Source of the DNA: Bacillota bacterium
Lineage (GTDB): Bacteria; Bacillota; UBA4882; UBA8346
NCBI GenBank assembly: GCA_023394955.1
Contig: JAEWZY010000056.1
Location: forward strand, 1 to 21,772
Length of the DNA stretch: 21,772 nucleotides
Reading direction: 5' to 3'
Positions 1-7,041 of the stretch are shown here, one piece after another. Position 1 is the stretch's first letter, and each line of letters begins with the position of its first letter. Position numbers and translations under genes: made by a program. Under the pieces are notes generated by a model. It ran no database searches, had not been told where the DNA came from, and saw only the letters and a program-made list of their open reading frames with translations.

Positions 1-2
1 TA

Positions 3-167
3 GGCTATTGGCATTTATCGGGTAACCAGTACATCAACTGTACCGGTAGTATGCCGACTTCATCTACGACTTCTTACAACCCGCCTTACAGTTATTCACT
101 GACCGCCACCGGCAGTGTTAAATCAACCGTAACCTCCGGCGCCGGTTCCGGAAAGATCAATCCTTAA
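3..167 (+). CDS. Pectate lyase, polysaccharide lyase family 1 (C-terminal fragment)
   Basis: This is the 3' end of a gene that begins before the window; 54 codons and a TAA are visible, in the frame starting at base 3. The peptide contains an NCTGS stretch, then TSYNPPYSY, and ends GAGSGKINP. That tail is typical of PL1 pectate lyases, and it matches the GAGVGKINL end of the complete PL1 enzyme at 2866-4560. PL1 enzymes cut homogalacturonan by calcium-dependent beta-elimination outside the cell. The catalytic part is outside the window, so activity cannot be judged. It is the first of three pectinase genes in a row on the same strand and is followed directly by an intrinsic terminator. Confidence 0.8.
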   Translation, partial: GYWHLSGNQYINCTGSMPTSSTTSYNPPYSYSLTATGSVKSTVTSGAGSGKINP

Positions 168-191
168 GCTTTATACTCTATATATCTGCTC

Positions 192-217
192 GGGCTGCTT
201 CTAAGGCAGCCCTTTTT
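192..217 (+). terminator. Intrinsic terminator after the PL1 fragment
   Basis: A GGGCTGC arm (192-198) pairs with GCAGCCC (206-212) across a seven-base loop and is followed by five T residues. It lies 25 bases after the stop codon, so the upstream lyase transcript probably ends here and the PL9 gene has its own promoter. Confidence 0.85.
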
Positions 218-400
218 ATTATGATCGCGTTTTCTTATTTAAAACCATTTGGCAATAGCTATATAACATAGATACATACTGATTTTAGGTATTTTAAAAG
301 AAAAAATTTGTAACGATCAATTTATATAGGAGTCACTAAATTAATTTTTACGACTTCCAAGCTATATGGCTTATCTAAAAACATAAAACTGATAAAAAAA

Positions 401-432
401 TTGTATTTATTTAAATAAAATTGTAGTATAAT
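401..432 (+). promoter_or_regulatory. Possible sigma-A-type promoter of the PL9 gene
   Basis: A perfect TATAAT lies at 427-432. The only -35-like hexamer is TTGTAT at 401-406, with a 20-base spacer that is longer than the usual 16-18. Transcription from here would give a leader of about 145 bases. Confidence 0.35.
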
Positions 433-452
433 TGGTTCGTACATATTAACCT

Positions 453-486
453 AATATTAATACCATATTAACGGTATGGTAATATT
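453..486 (+). promoter_or_regulatory. Inverted repeat downstream of the possible PL9 promoter
   Basis: ACCATA (462-467) pairs with TATGGT (475-480). The dyad is extended by AATATT (453-458) against AATATT (481-486) with a three-base bulge. It sits just after the predicted transcription start, so it could be an operator or a 5'-UTR hairpin. Function is inferred only. Confidence 0.35.
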
Positions 487-521
487 GATAACAGAAACTC
501 CACTAAACCTCTAGTTGTAAA

Positions 522-552
522 GGGGTGATGTCCGCAACCTATAAGGATACAG
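522..552 (+). promoter_or_regulatory. Shared leader motif, copy 1
   Basis: GGGGTGAT (522-529) is followed seven bases later by ACCTATAAGGATACAG (537-552). The leader of the PL1 gene has GGGGTGAT, four bases, then ACCTTTAAGTATAGTAG. Both copies precede an AAAGGAGG-like sequence. This may be a regulator site, a promoter or a cis-acting RNA element, and the sequence does not decide which. Confidence 0.4.
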
Positions 553-582
553 GCTGTGAATACAATTTAAAGGAGGTTTCAA

Positions 583-2556
583 ATGAGATTTAACCTAAGA
601 TTTCTGGCGATTATCTTACTGGTATCAGCCCTTGGAGTGATTTTTTACGCCCCCATTCAAAACGCTGTCAATGCCGCCGCGATCTTTTCCGATGATTTCG
701 AAGACGGCAACTACACCGGCTGGAGTAAAAGCGGCGGAACTTGGTCGGTGGTGACCGATGGTTCTAAAGTGCTTACACAATCCAGTACCTCCGCCAATGC
801 CTATGCTTACACCGGATCAACTTCCTGGAAGGACTATTCCGTTGCGGTTAAGGTGAAACCGATCAGTTTCAGCGGTTCAGCCCGTCCGGTCGGTGTCTTG
901 GCCAGGTATAGCAGCACCAGTAATTTCTATTTCGCCACCCTCACCAGCTCTAATAAATTGGAGCTTGGTATAAGAAAGAGCGGCAGCAGTACGGCTTTAG
1001 CATCTAAAACCTTTACTGTCCGGACCGGAACTTGGTATACTTTAAAGTTAGCGGTGAACAATAACACTTTACAATGTTACGTCAACGGCAACCTTGAATT
1101 ATCAGCCGCCGATTCCACATTCAGCGCTGGAAAAATTGGTTTATGGGCCTCTTATGCCAGCGCTGGGTTTGACGAGGTACTTGTCGAAGCCGCCGGAACA
1201 ATACCGACACCGACGCCTACCGCAACAGCCACGCCCACCGCTACTCCTACGGCGACGCCTGCACCTACGGTAACACCGACTCCGACACCTACTGTAACGC
1301 CAACTCAGACACCTGTCGCGGGGGCGTTCTATGTGGCGCCGTTTGGAAATGATAATAACCCCGGCAACTTTGCCCTGCCGTTCTATTCGTTATCCAAAGC
1401 GATCCAAGTTGCCGCAGCGCCGGGAAGCACCATTTATCTCCGGGGTGGAACCTATAACTATAACTCAACCGTGACCCTCTCCCAATCCGGGACCGCAGCT
1501 AACCGGATCCATATCTTCGCCTTCCCGGGAGAAAAACCGGTCCTCAATTATTCAAGCCAACCCTATGGCGCCAACAATCGCGCTATAGTTCTAACAGGTA
1601 ACTATTGGTATATCAAAGGCTTGGAGATCTGTTACGCTGGAGATAACGGCATCAAAGTCGAAGGAAGTTACAATAAAATCGAAGCCTGTATCTTGCATCA
1701 TAATGGTGATACCGGAATCCAGTTGGGATTTGGACACACTACCGAAAATCCCGGTGGCGCGTTATGCGCCTATAATGAAATTATCAATTGCGATTCCTAT
1801 CTTAACTTTGACTTTGACAATATGGGCAGCGACGCGGACGGATTCGCCTGTAAGATGCATAACGGCAAGGGAAACAAATTTATTGGCTGCCGCGCTTGGC
1901 GGAACTCGGATGACGCGTGGGATCTATACGAAACCGATTGGCCGGTTGAGATTATTAACTGTTGGGCATGGCATAGCGGCGATCGGGCCGACTTTGACGC
2001 CATCTACCAAGCTAAAATGGGTAAACCGATGAGTTCTTTCCAAGGCAACGGCAACGGTTTCAAACTCGGCGGGAACGGTACCGGCGGTCCTTCCAAAGGA
2101 ACCCATATCGTCAAAAACTGTATCGTATTTGACTGTTATTTCAAATCCCGGAAAGGTTTTGACCAGAACAGCCATAAAGGCGGCGTAATTCTACATAATA
2201 ATTTGGCTTTCGGAAACGGCTATAATTATATGTTTGAGGACAATCCGGAATCCGGAGCAATTAACGAATTTAAAAATAACGTCTCCTTCGCTCACCGCGG
2301 CGGAATGGAATACGAATTTTCTTCGGCTGCAATTCAGCAAAATAATAGCTGGAACCTGCCGGTAACTGCATCAGCTGGAGATTTCATGAGTATAGCCGAA
2401 GAATTGGCTATGGCCCCGCGGAATCCCGACGGCAGTTTGCCGAATAATGATTTCGCAAAACTAGTATCCGGCAGTGACTTGATTGATAAAGGAGTCAACG
2501 TCGGACTTCCTTACAAGGGCGCAGCGCCGGATCTGGGAGCGTTCGAAAGAGAATAA
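583..2556 (+). CDS. Secreted multidomain pectate lyase, polysaccharide lyase family 9
   Basis: Cleaves polygalacturonate by beta-elimination outside the cell; exo or endo mode cannot be told. The 657-residue protein has a signal peptide (about 1-33) and a LamG/CBM66-like jelly-roll module (about 35-202, starting DDFEDGNYTGW). A Thr-Pro linker (207-244) leads to a right-handed beta-helix PL9 domain (about 248-657). Asp419, Asp443, Asp444 and Asp447 have the spacing of the four calcium ligands known from Dickeya Pel9A (209, 233, 234, 237). Lys494 in NGFKLGG is the likely catalytic base. The ATG is supported by AAAGGAGG eight bases upstream. The jelly-roll module is closely related to that of the next gene, while the catalytic domains differ, which points to module shuffling. 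The beta-helix domain has several Cys residues, which is unusual for a secreted enzyme but could form disulfides. Confidence 0.9.
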   Translation: MRFNLRFLAIILLVSALGVIFYAPIQNAVNAAAIFSDDFEDGNYTGWSKSGGTWSVVTDGSKVLTQSSTSANAYAYTGSTSWKDYSVAVKVKPISFSGSARPVGVLARYSSTSNFYFATLTSSNKLELGIRKSGSSTALASKTFTVRTGTWYTLKLAVNNNTLQCYVNGNLELSAADSTFSAGKIGLWASYASAGFDEVLVEAAGTIPTPTPTATATPTATPTATPAPTVTPTPTPTVTPTQTPVAGAFYVAPFGNDNNPGNFALPFYSLSKAIQVAAAPGSTIYLRGGTYNYNSTVTLSQSGTAANRIHIFAFPGEKPVLNYSSQPYGANNRAIVLTGNYWYIKGLEICYAGDNGIKVEGSYNKIEACILHHNGDTGIQLGFGHTTENPGGALCAYNEIINCDSYLNFDFDNMGSDADGFACKMHNGKGNKFIGCRAWRNSDDAWDLYETDWPVEIINCWAWHSGDRADFDAIYQAKMGKPMSSFQGNGNGFKLGGNGTGGPSKGTHIVKNCIVFDCYFKSRKGFDQNSHKGGVILHNNLAFGNGYNYMFEDNPESGAINEFKNNVSFAHRGGMEYEFSSAAIQQNNSWNLPVTASAGDFMSIAEELAMAPRNPDGSLPNNDFAKLVSGSDLIDKGVNVGLPYKGAAPDLGAFERE

Positions 2557-2688
2557 CCAATCAAATCATTTAAATTGTTAAAGCATTAAAATTGTAAATC
2601 TATTTATTTATACGCTTAGTAAAAAATAGTTGATGTACATCCTTTGTAACGTCAATCCTATTCTATTAAGCAGAAAATTTTCATTCAT

Positions 2689-2725
2689 AAAAATGGGTTG
2701 GCAAAAAGACGCCAATCCATTTTTT
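2689..2725 (+). terminator. Strong intrinsic terminator between the PL9 and PL1 genes
   Basis: A 14-pair stem runs from 2689-2702 to 2711-2724 with one G-T wobble and an eight-base loop, and ends in six T residues. It lies about 130 bases after the PL9 stop and only five bases before the shared leader motif. The PL1 gene therefore probably has its own start of transcription or is controlled by read-through. Confidence 0.85.
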
Positions 2726-2729
2726 CTTG

Positions 2730-2762
2730 GGGGTGATAGCTACCTTTAAGTATAGTAGCCCC
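2730..2762 (+). promoter_or_regulatory. Shared leader motif, copy 2, with a hairpin
   Basis: GGGGTGAT (2730-2737) plus ACCTTTAAGTATAGTAG (2742-2758) matches the PL9 leader. Here it can also fold: GGG 2731-2733 and GCTAC 2739-2743 pair with GTAGC 2755-2759 and CCC 2760-2762, leaving a five-base TGATA bulge. The same fold is not formed by copy 1, so structural conservation is not shown. Confidence 0.4.
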
Positions 2763-2806
2763 GTTATTGATGATTGAACTCAAAAGGAGGTGGATTAAAA
2801 CCAATT

Positions 2807-2866
2807 ATGATAGTTGGGGGCCTCTGTTTAAGGTTAGGTAAAAAATTAAAACAGGAGGGAATTTAA
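2807..2866 (+). CDS. Possible 19-residue leader peptide overlapping the PL1 start
   Basis: An ATG opens a 19-codon frame (MIVGGLCLRLGKKLKQEGI) whose TAA overlaps the lyase ATG as TAATG, the arrangement used in translational coupling. The AAAAGGAGG upstream aligns with the ribosome binding site of the PL9 gene. However, it lies about 16 bases from this ATG, which is longer than optimal. The frame may be chance or a remnant of an older start. No homologue is recognised. Confidence 0.25.
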   Translation: MIVGGLCLRLGKKLKQEGI

Positions 2867-4560
2867 TGAAAAGGCTAAAAAAAATGACAGGAATCTTACT
2901 AATCGTTGCCCTCGTTATCTGTCTCGTAACCATCAATAGAAACCTTGTCAACGCTTCCGTTTTGTTTTTCGATGATTTCGAGGACGGCAATTACACCGGT
3001 TGGTCGAAAAACGGCGGTTCCTGGTCCGTTGTGACCGATGGAACCAAGGTCTTAAAACAATCCAGCACCTCCGCCACTTCTTATGCTTATGCCGGTTCTT
3101 CCTCATGGACCGATTACTCCGTCCAGGCAAAAACTAAAATCCTGAGTTTCAACGGGACCAACCGGCCTGTGGGTGTTTGCGCCAGATTTCAAAGTACCAG
3201 TAATTTTTATTATCTGACTCTCAACAGCGCGAATAAGATCGAACTTGGCAAAAGAGTCAGCGGTAGCTACACGGTTTTAGCATCAAAGTCTTTCACAGTT
3301 CAGTCCGGAACCTGGTATACGCTTAGACTATCGGTTTCGGGCAACCAATTGGAGGGATTTATTAATGACGCATCTCAATTAAGAGTAACCGACTCTCAAT
3401 TTATCACTGGAAAAATTGGTTTAATGATGATTAACACCAGTGCCGAATTTGACGACATCCTTATTGAAGATTCAATTCTAGGACCAACGCCTACTCCTAC
3501 AACAACAGTTACACCTACACCTACTCCTACCCTAACAGTTGCACCCACGTCAACTCCAACACCAACGGTTACCCCTACTCCGACACCAACAGTTACTTCA
3601 ACGCCAGTGCCCACTCCTACGTTTCCAATTACCGAAGGACCCATCGGTTGGGCTTCCGTCGCTGCCCTCGGACAAAACGGCGCCACGGGTGGGGCGGGCG
3701 GTCCGACCGTAACTGTAACTACTACCGCACAATTTTTGGATTATATCTCCCGGCCGGGCCCATACATTATCCGAGTAGTTGGAACTATTGACCTGCCTAC
3801 TGGAACAACAGACGGAATGCATAGTGTGGCTTCTGATAAAACCATCATCGGAGTCGGTTCCAACGCTACCCTAAGAGGCGGCGGCTTGCAGATCGGCCTA
3901 CCCATAGACGATAATATTACCTCTCCGCCTTCTAACGCAGTCCATAATATTATCATTCGCAATCTTACCATCACCGGAGCAACCGATGATCTAATCAATA
4001 TCCAAATGTTCTCCCATCATATCTGGATCGACCATTGTGAACTCTATAACGGTGATGATGGAGCGCTGGATATTAAACGGGGCTCCGACTATATCACGGT
4101 ATCCTGGAACCATTTCCATGACCATGATAAAACTTGTCTCCTCGGCCACGACGATGATAACGGGCCCCAAGATGCAGGCCGTCTCCGGGTTACCTATCAT
4201 CATAATTTCTTCAACCAATCCGATCAAAGAAATCCAAGGGTCCGTTTTAGCGCCTTGTGCCATGTCTTCAATAATTACTATTATGATAACAGCTACGGCA
4301 CGGTATCCGTCTGTGATGCCAAAATGTTGATGGAGGGAAATTACTTTTACTCCGTTAATAATCCGGGACGGGTCGTGTTCAGCGGTACCCAAGGGTACAT
4401 TGTTCAACGCAATAACATCTTAGTCGACTGTAACCACCCGATTGAAGAACGGGGTCCGGTCCCCGAACCCGGGACCTATTATAATTACACAGTTGACGAA
4501 CCGGCGCTTATCCCATCGATTGTGCCCCAAGGGGCGGGAGTCGGCAAGATCAACCTTTAA
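2866..4560 (+). CDS. Secreted multidomain pectate lyase, polysaccharide lyase family 1
   Basis: Calcium-dependent pectate lyase acting on homogalacturonan outside the cell. The 564-residue protein has a signal peptide (about 1-30) and the same LamG/CBM66-like module as the PL9 enzyme (about 34-202). A Thr-Pro linker (208-252) precedes a PL1 beta-helix (about 258-564). Family motifs are visible: WIDH at 387-390, calcium-ligand candidates Asp374/Asp375 and Asp398/Asp402 (DGALDIK), and RNPRVRF at 455-461. Arg455 of the latter corresponds to the catalytic arginine of the RxPxxR motif. The ATG has ACAGGAGGG seven bases upstream. The N-terminal module is roughly 60 percent identical by eye to that of the neighbouring PL9 enzyme. 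The C-terminus resembles that of the PL1 fragment at the window start. Confidence 0.93.
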   Translation: MKRLKKMTGILLIVALVICLVTINRNLVNASVLFFDDFEDGNYTGWSKNGGSWSVVTDGTKVLKQSSTSATSYAYAGSSSWTDYSVQAKTKILSFNGTNRPVGVCARFQSTSNFYYLTLNSANKIELGKRVSGSYTVLASKSFTVQSGTWYTLRLSVSGNQLEGFINDASQLRVTDSQFITGKIGLMMINTSAEFDDILIEDSILGPTPTPTTTVTPTPTPTLTVAPTSTPTPTVTPTPTPTVTSTPVPTPTFPITEGPIGWASVAALGQNGATGGAGGPTVTVTTTAQFLDYISRPGPYIIRVVGTIDLPTGTTDGMHSVASDKTIIGVGSNATLRGGGLQIGLPIDDNITSPPSNAVHNIIIRNLTITGATDDLINIQMFSHHIWIDHCELYNGDDGALDIKRGSDYITVSWNHFHDHDKTCLLGHDDDNGPQDAGRLRVTYHHNFFNQSDQRNPRVRFSALCHVFNNYYYDNSYGTVSVCDAKMLMEGNYFYSVNNPGRVVFSGTQGYIVQRNNILVDCNHPIEERGPVPEPGTYYNYTVDEPALIPSIVPQGAGVGKINL

Positions 4561-4591
4561 CGCTAAAGAGCTATTTACACCAAACTTACAA

Positions 4592-4617
4592 AAGCCACCT
4601 TAACGGGTGGCTTCGCT
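4592..4617. terminator. Bidirectional terminator hairpin between converging genes
   Basis: AAGCCACC (4592-4599) pairs perfectly with GGTGGCTT (4606-4613). It lies 32 bases after the PL1 stop and about 75 bases after the stop of the converging aminotransferase gene. The T-rich tail is better on the minus strand (TTTTGT) than on the plus strand. Confidence 0.65.
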
Positions 4618-4688
4618 CATTAGTAAATGAATTAAAAAGTTTCATCGATAGCGCCTCGAATTAAAAAAGGGAGATTATAGGAGTACAT

Positions 4689-6068
4689 TTATTTAAATTT
4701 CAAAAGCCCCTTCCCCGTCTCCAGCGCCAAGCTGAAAAAGTTCCGGTTCCGTTCGAAAATATCAGCCAACGCCTCAACTACCCGGTCAATCTCCGCCTTC
4801 TCCACTATCAGCGGCGGCTCCAACCGGATTACATTGGGATTATTCAAAGTATAAGCTGTAATAATGCCGTGTTTATTCAAAAGTTCGCCGGCCACCATCG
4901 CTCCGGTATATTCCTGAGCGGTCGCGCTCAATTTACCGCCGGTCGCCTTATCCAACCAACCCTTGGGTTGTTCGAATTCCAGGCCGATGAAGAGGCCAAT
5001 GCCCCGGACCTCTTTGATTAAGGGATGTTCTTTCTGTAACCCCTTTAACTTAGTTAAAAAATACTCTCCCAACTCCGCCGCTTTTTCCGATAAACGCTCC
5101 TCAAGGATGACTTCCAAAGCCGCCAACCCGGCGGCGCAAGCCATACTATTGCCGCCAAAGGTGGAACTGTGTAAAGTGGCCCGTTCAATAGCGCCATAGC
5201 CTTTCTTCCAAACAGCGTCGCTGGTCAAATAAACCCCGATGGGCATCACTCCCCCTCCTAGGGATTTGGCAAGACAGAGGATATCCGGTTCCACTCCCTC
5301 GTGTTCACAGGCAAAAAGTTTACCGGTCCTACCGAAACCGGTCTGAATCTCGTCGACTATCAATAATGCGCCATATTTAGAGCATAACTCCCGGACCGCC
5401 TTTAAAAAACCGGGCGGCGGAAGAATAATACCGCCTTCTCCCTGGACTGGCTCTAAAATTACACCCGCCACATCCTGTGGCTTAAGTAGTTTCTCCAAAG
5501 CCCCCTGGTCCCCGAAGGTGAAATATTCGAAACCCGGGACCAAGGGCTGAAATGGTCTCTGGTATTTCTCCTTTCCGGTGGCGCTTAACGCGCCGAAAGA
5601 CTTTCCATGAAAGGAGTTTGAGGTAGAGACGATTTTAGTTTTTCCGGTAGCGATCCGCGCCAATTTAAGGGCGCCTTCAACCGCTTCGGCCCCGCTATTT
5701 CCAAAGAAACTCCGTTGTAACTTGCCGGGAGTGATTTGGGCTAGGTTATGGGCTAATGCTCCCGCTAAAGTATTTAGTGAGGCCTGTAACAAGTTCGGTT
5801 GTTGGCTGGCCTTAGAAAGGGCCTCCAAAATACGGGGATGGTTATGCCCCAAGTTAAGCGCGCCATAACCTCCTAAAAAATCAAGATACTCCCGGCCCTC
5901 GCTATCCCAAACCTTAACCCCTTCGGCTTTGACAAATTGTTTGGTAAAGTTAATCAATGACATTAAACTAGCTAAGCTGGAATTGAGAAACTCTTTATGA
6001 AGCTCTATCACTTCGGTTCTAGTTAGTTTTAAAGCATCATCCAATGAAAACAGTTTCAGATCGGTCAT
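4689..6068 (-). CDS. patA: Class III PLP aminotransferase, putrescine aminotransferase-like
   Basis: A pyridoxal-phosphate enzyme that moves an amino group from a diamine such as putrescine to 2-oxoglutarate; it is cytosolic. The 459-residue length matches E. coli PatA/YgjG. Visible class III motifs are FFGNSGAEAVEGALKLA (121-137), SFHGK (152-156), EPVQGEGG (206-213), VDEIQTGFGRTGK (238-250) and the PLP lysine Lys268 in CLAKSLGGG. The segments ILPPPGFLKAVRELC and PDILCLAKSLGGGVMPIG are very close to what I recall of E. coli PatA. Ornithine or acetylornithine aminotransferase is the main alternative. The ATG is preceded by AAGGAG at good spacing. It converges with the PL1 gene and is transcribed away from the amidase gene at 6305, with no functional link to pectin visible. 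Confidence 0.85.
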   Translation of the reverse strand: MTDLKLFSLDDALKLTRTEVIELHKEFLNSSLASLMSLINFTKQFVKAEGVKVWDSEGREYLDFLGGYGALNLGHNHPRILEALSKASQQPNLLQASLNTLAGALAHNLAQITPGKLQRSFFGNSGAEAVEGALKLARIATGKTKIVSTSNSFHGKSFGALSATGKEKYQRPFQPLVPGFEYFTFGDQGALEKLLKPQDVAGVILEPVQGEGGIILPPPGFLKAVRELCSKYGALLIVDEIQTGFGRTGKLFACEHEGVEPDILCLAKSLGGGVMPIGVYLTSDAVWKKGYGAIERATLHSSTFGGNSMACAAGLAALEVILEERLSEKAAELGEYFLTKLKGLQKEHPLIKEVRGIGLFIGLEFEQPKGWLDKATGGKLSATAQEYTGAMVAGELLNKHGIITAYTLNNPNVIRLEPPLIVEKAEIDRVVEALADIFERNRNFFSLALETGKGLLKFK

Positions 6069-6304
6069 TTAAACAGACTCCTTCTCCTCAGATCACTTTC
6101 TCTAATCTTTATAATTCGTTTTCTCCCGCTTTTTCCCTTTAAACATAGATGAAGGTATGAAGAATTGAAGAAGAATTGCGTCAGATAAGTAAAACTTTAA
6201 ATGTGGAAAATCTAGGCAAGCGGAGTGAAGGATACTAGAAGAACTTTTGAATAACAAAACATTCCCCGTCTGTTGCTCATATACTAAACTCAGGGGTCTT
6301 CAAA

Positions 6305-6814
6305 ATGTCGAATAACCTGAGTTACCTTCCGTATAACCGGGAAGCGGCTGTGATCTATGCCACCCAATGGGCGCTACGCCGCAATCCAAACTTTTATGAT
6401 TATTCCCAACTAGGCGGAGATTGCGCCAACTTTGCTTCCCAGGTCCTTTTAGCCGGCGGAGCCAGCATGAATTATCAGCCGACTCTAGGTTGGTATTATA
6501 TCGACCCCAACCGTAAATCACCCTCCTGGACCGGGGTTGATTTTTTATATAATTTTTTAATTTCCAACCGAACCAAAGGCCCCTTTGCCGCGGAAACCAC
6601 TCCGGATGGCGTTGAGATTGGGGATTTGATTCAACTCTCCTATCAAGAAGGCCGCTTCAACCATACCTTAGTAGTGACTAAATTAGAATCACCAGGTGGA
6701 ATTGGACGCATTTATGTCTCGGCCCATTCCATTGACCGTTATAACGCTAACCTAGTTCAAACCTATTCCTGGAAGCAGCTTCGTTTCCTTCATATTATTG
6801 GTAATTTTCAATGA
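6305..6814 (+). CDS. Amidase_6-type (putative amidase domain) protein without signal peptide
   Basis: A 169-residue single-domain protein matching the putative amidase domain family often attached to Gram-positive wall proteins. Motifs are YNREAAVIYATQWA (10-23), GGDCANFASQ (37-46) with likely nucleophile Cys40, SPSWTGVDFLYNFL (72-85), GDLIQL (106-111), FNHTLVVTK (118-126) with His120, and IYVSAHSIDRYN (136-147) with His141. The pattern suggests a papain-like or NlpC-like Cys-His fold. Nothing before the domain looks like a signal peptide or membrane segment, so it should stay in the cytosol unless released otherwise. The start has only a modest AGGGG eight bases upstream. It stands alone on the plus strand among minus-strand genes and is followed by a hairpin terminator. 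Substrate unknown. Confidence 0.8.
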   Translation: MSNNLSYLPYNREAAVIYATQWALRRNPNFYDYSQLGGDCANFASQVLLAGGASMNYQPTLGWYYIDPNRKSPSWTGVDFLYNFLISNRTKGPFAAETTPDGVEIGDLIQLSYQEGRFNHTLVVTKLESPGGIGRIYVSAHSIDRYNANLVQTYSWKQLRFLHIIGNFQ

Positions 6815-6829
6815 AGTAATAATAGGGAA

Positions 6830-6855
6830 CCGGGGTAGTTACCCCGGCTTATTCT
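6830..6855. terminator. Terminator hairpin after the amidase-like gene
   Basis: CCGGGG (6830-6835) pairs with CCCCGG (6842-6847), followed on the plus strand by CTTATTCTT. The stop codon of the small minus-strand gene (6839-6841) falls inside the loop, so it may serve both directions. Confidence 0.65.
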
Positions 6856-7033
6856 TAAATTTACAATCGTGATCCGCTTCGTCCTCGACCTTTGTTGATT
6901 TAGCAACCGGCAAAGGATTGCCACTGATGAGCTCGTCTATTTGGCTGGCCGGACCTAACAAATCTTCAACCAGGCCTTCAATAGCGGGACGTTTTCGATT
7001 AAAAAAAGAATCCTGTTTTTCCACTTTTCTCAC
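6839..7033 (-). CDS. Small 64-residue hypothetical protein downstream of the CBS gene
   Basis: I do not recognise a family. The frame starts with GTG eight bases after the stop of the CBS-pair gene and ends in a terminator hairpin, which fits a second cistron made by coupled re-initiation. Codon choice looks like that of neighbouring genes. The protein is hydrophilic and has no membrane segment. It contains SFFNRKRPAIEGLVEDLLGP (9-28), a plausible amphipathic helix, and then a charged tail with one Cys. The ribosome binding site is weak (AGGA). Against it: short length and no recognised homologue. A longer shadow frame on the opposite strand is less convincing. Confidence 0.5.
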   Translation of the reverse strand: MRKVEKQDSFFNRKRPAIEGLVEDLLGPASQIDELISGNPLPVAKSTKVEDEADHDCKFKNKPG

Positions 7034-7041
7034 CGATTATC

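Larger units (their letters stand above)
168..582 (+). other. Long AT-rich intergenic leader of the PL9 gene
   Basis: About 415 bases without a gene. It contains the terminator at 192-217, a possible -10 box TATAAT at 427-432, an inverted repeat at 453-486, a short motif at 522-552 shared with the leader of the next lyase gene, and the AAAGGAGG ribosome binding site at about 569-576. I recognise no known riboswitch class. Confidence 0.6.
2557..2865 (+). other. Intergenic leader of the PL1 gene
   Basis: 309 bases. It holds the terminator at 2689-2725, the second copy of the shared leader motif at 2730-2758, a first AAAAGGAGG at 2782-2790, a 19-codon reading frame at 2807-2866, and a second ribosome binding site ACAGGAGGG at 2851-2859 that serves the lyase. 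No convincing -35/-10 pair was found. Confidence 0.55.

Noticed and set aside
522..540. Sigma-54 promoter in the PL9 leader
   Set aside because: A GG and a GC with correct spacing occur once, but the consensus around them is poor and the other copy of the motif lacks them.
490..582. Known riboswitch (c-di-GMP, fluoride, c-di-AMP, preQ1) in the PL9 leader
   Set aside because: The conserved cores I remember for these classes are not present; only the motif shared with the PL1 leader is real.
1200..1320. Tandem-like DNA repeat, possible minisatellite or CRISPR
   Set aside because: It lies in frame inside the PL9 gene and encodes the Thr-Pro linker; there are no spacers or regular repeat units.
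3396..3686. Minus-strand reading frame rich in Val-Gly repeats
   Set aside because: It is the antisense of the Thr-Pro linker of the PL1 lyase; the repeat comes from ACN-CCN codons read backwards.
3991..4407. 138-codon minus-strand frame
   Set aside because: It lies entirely within the PL1 catalytic domain on the other strand and has no ribosome binding site or recognisable family.
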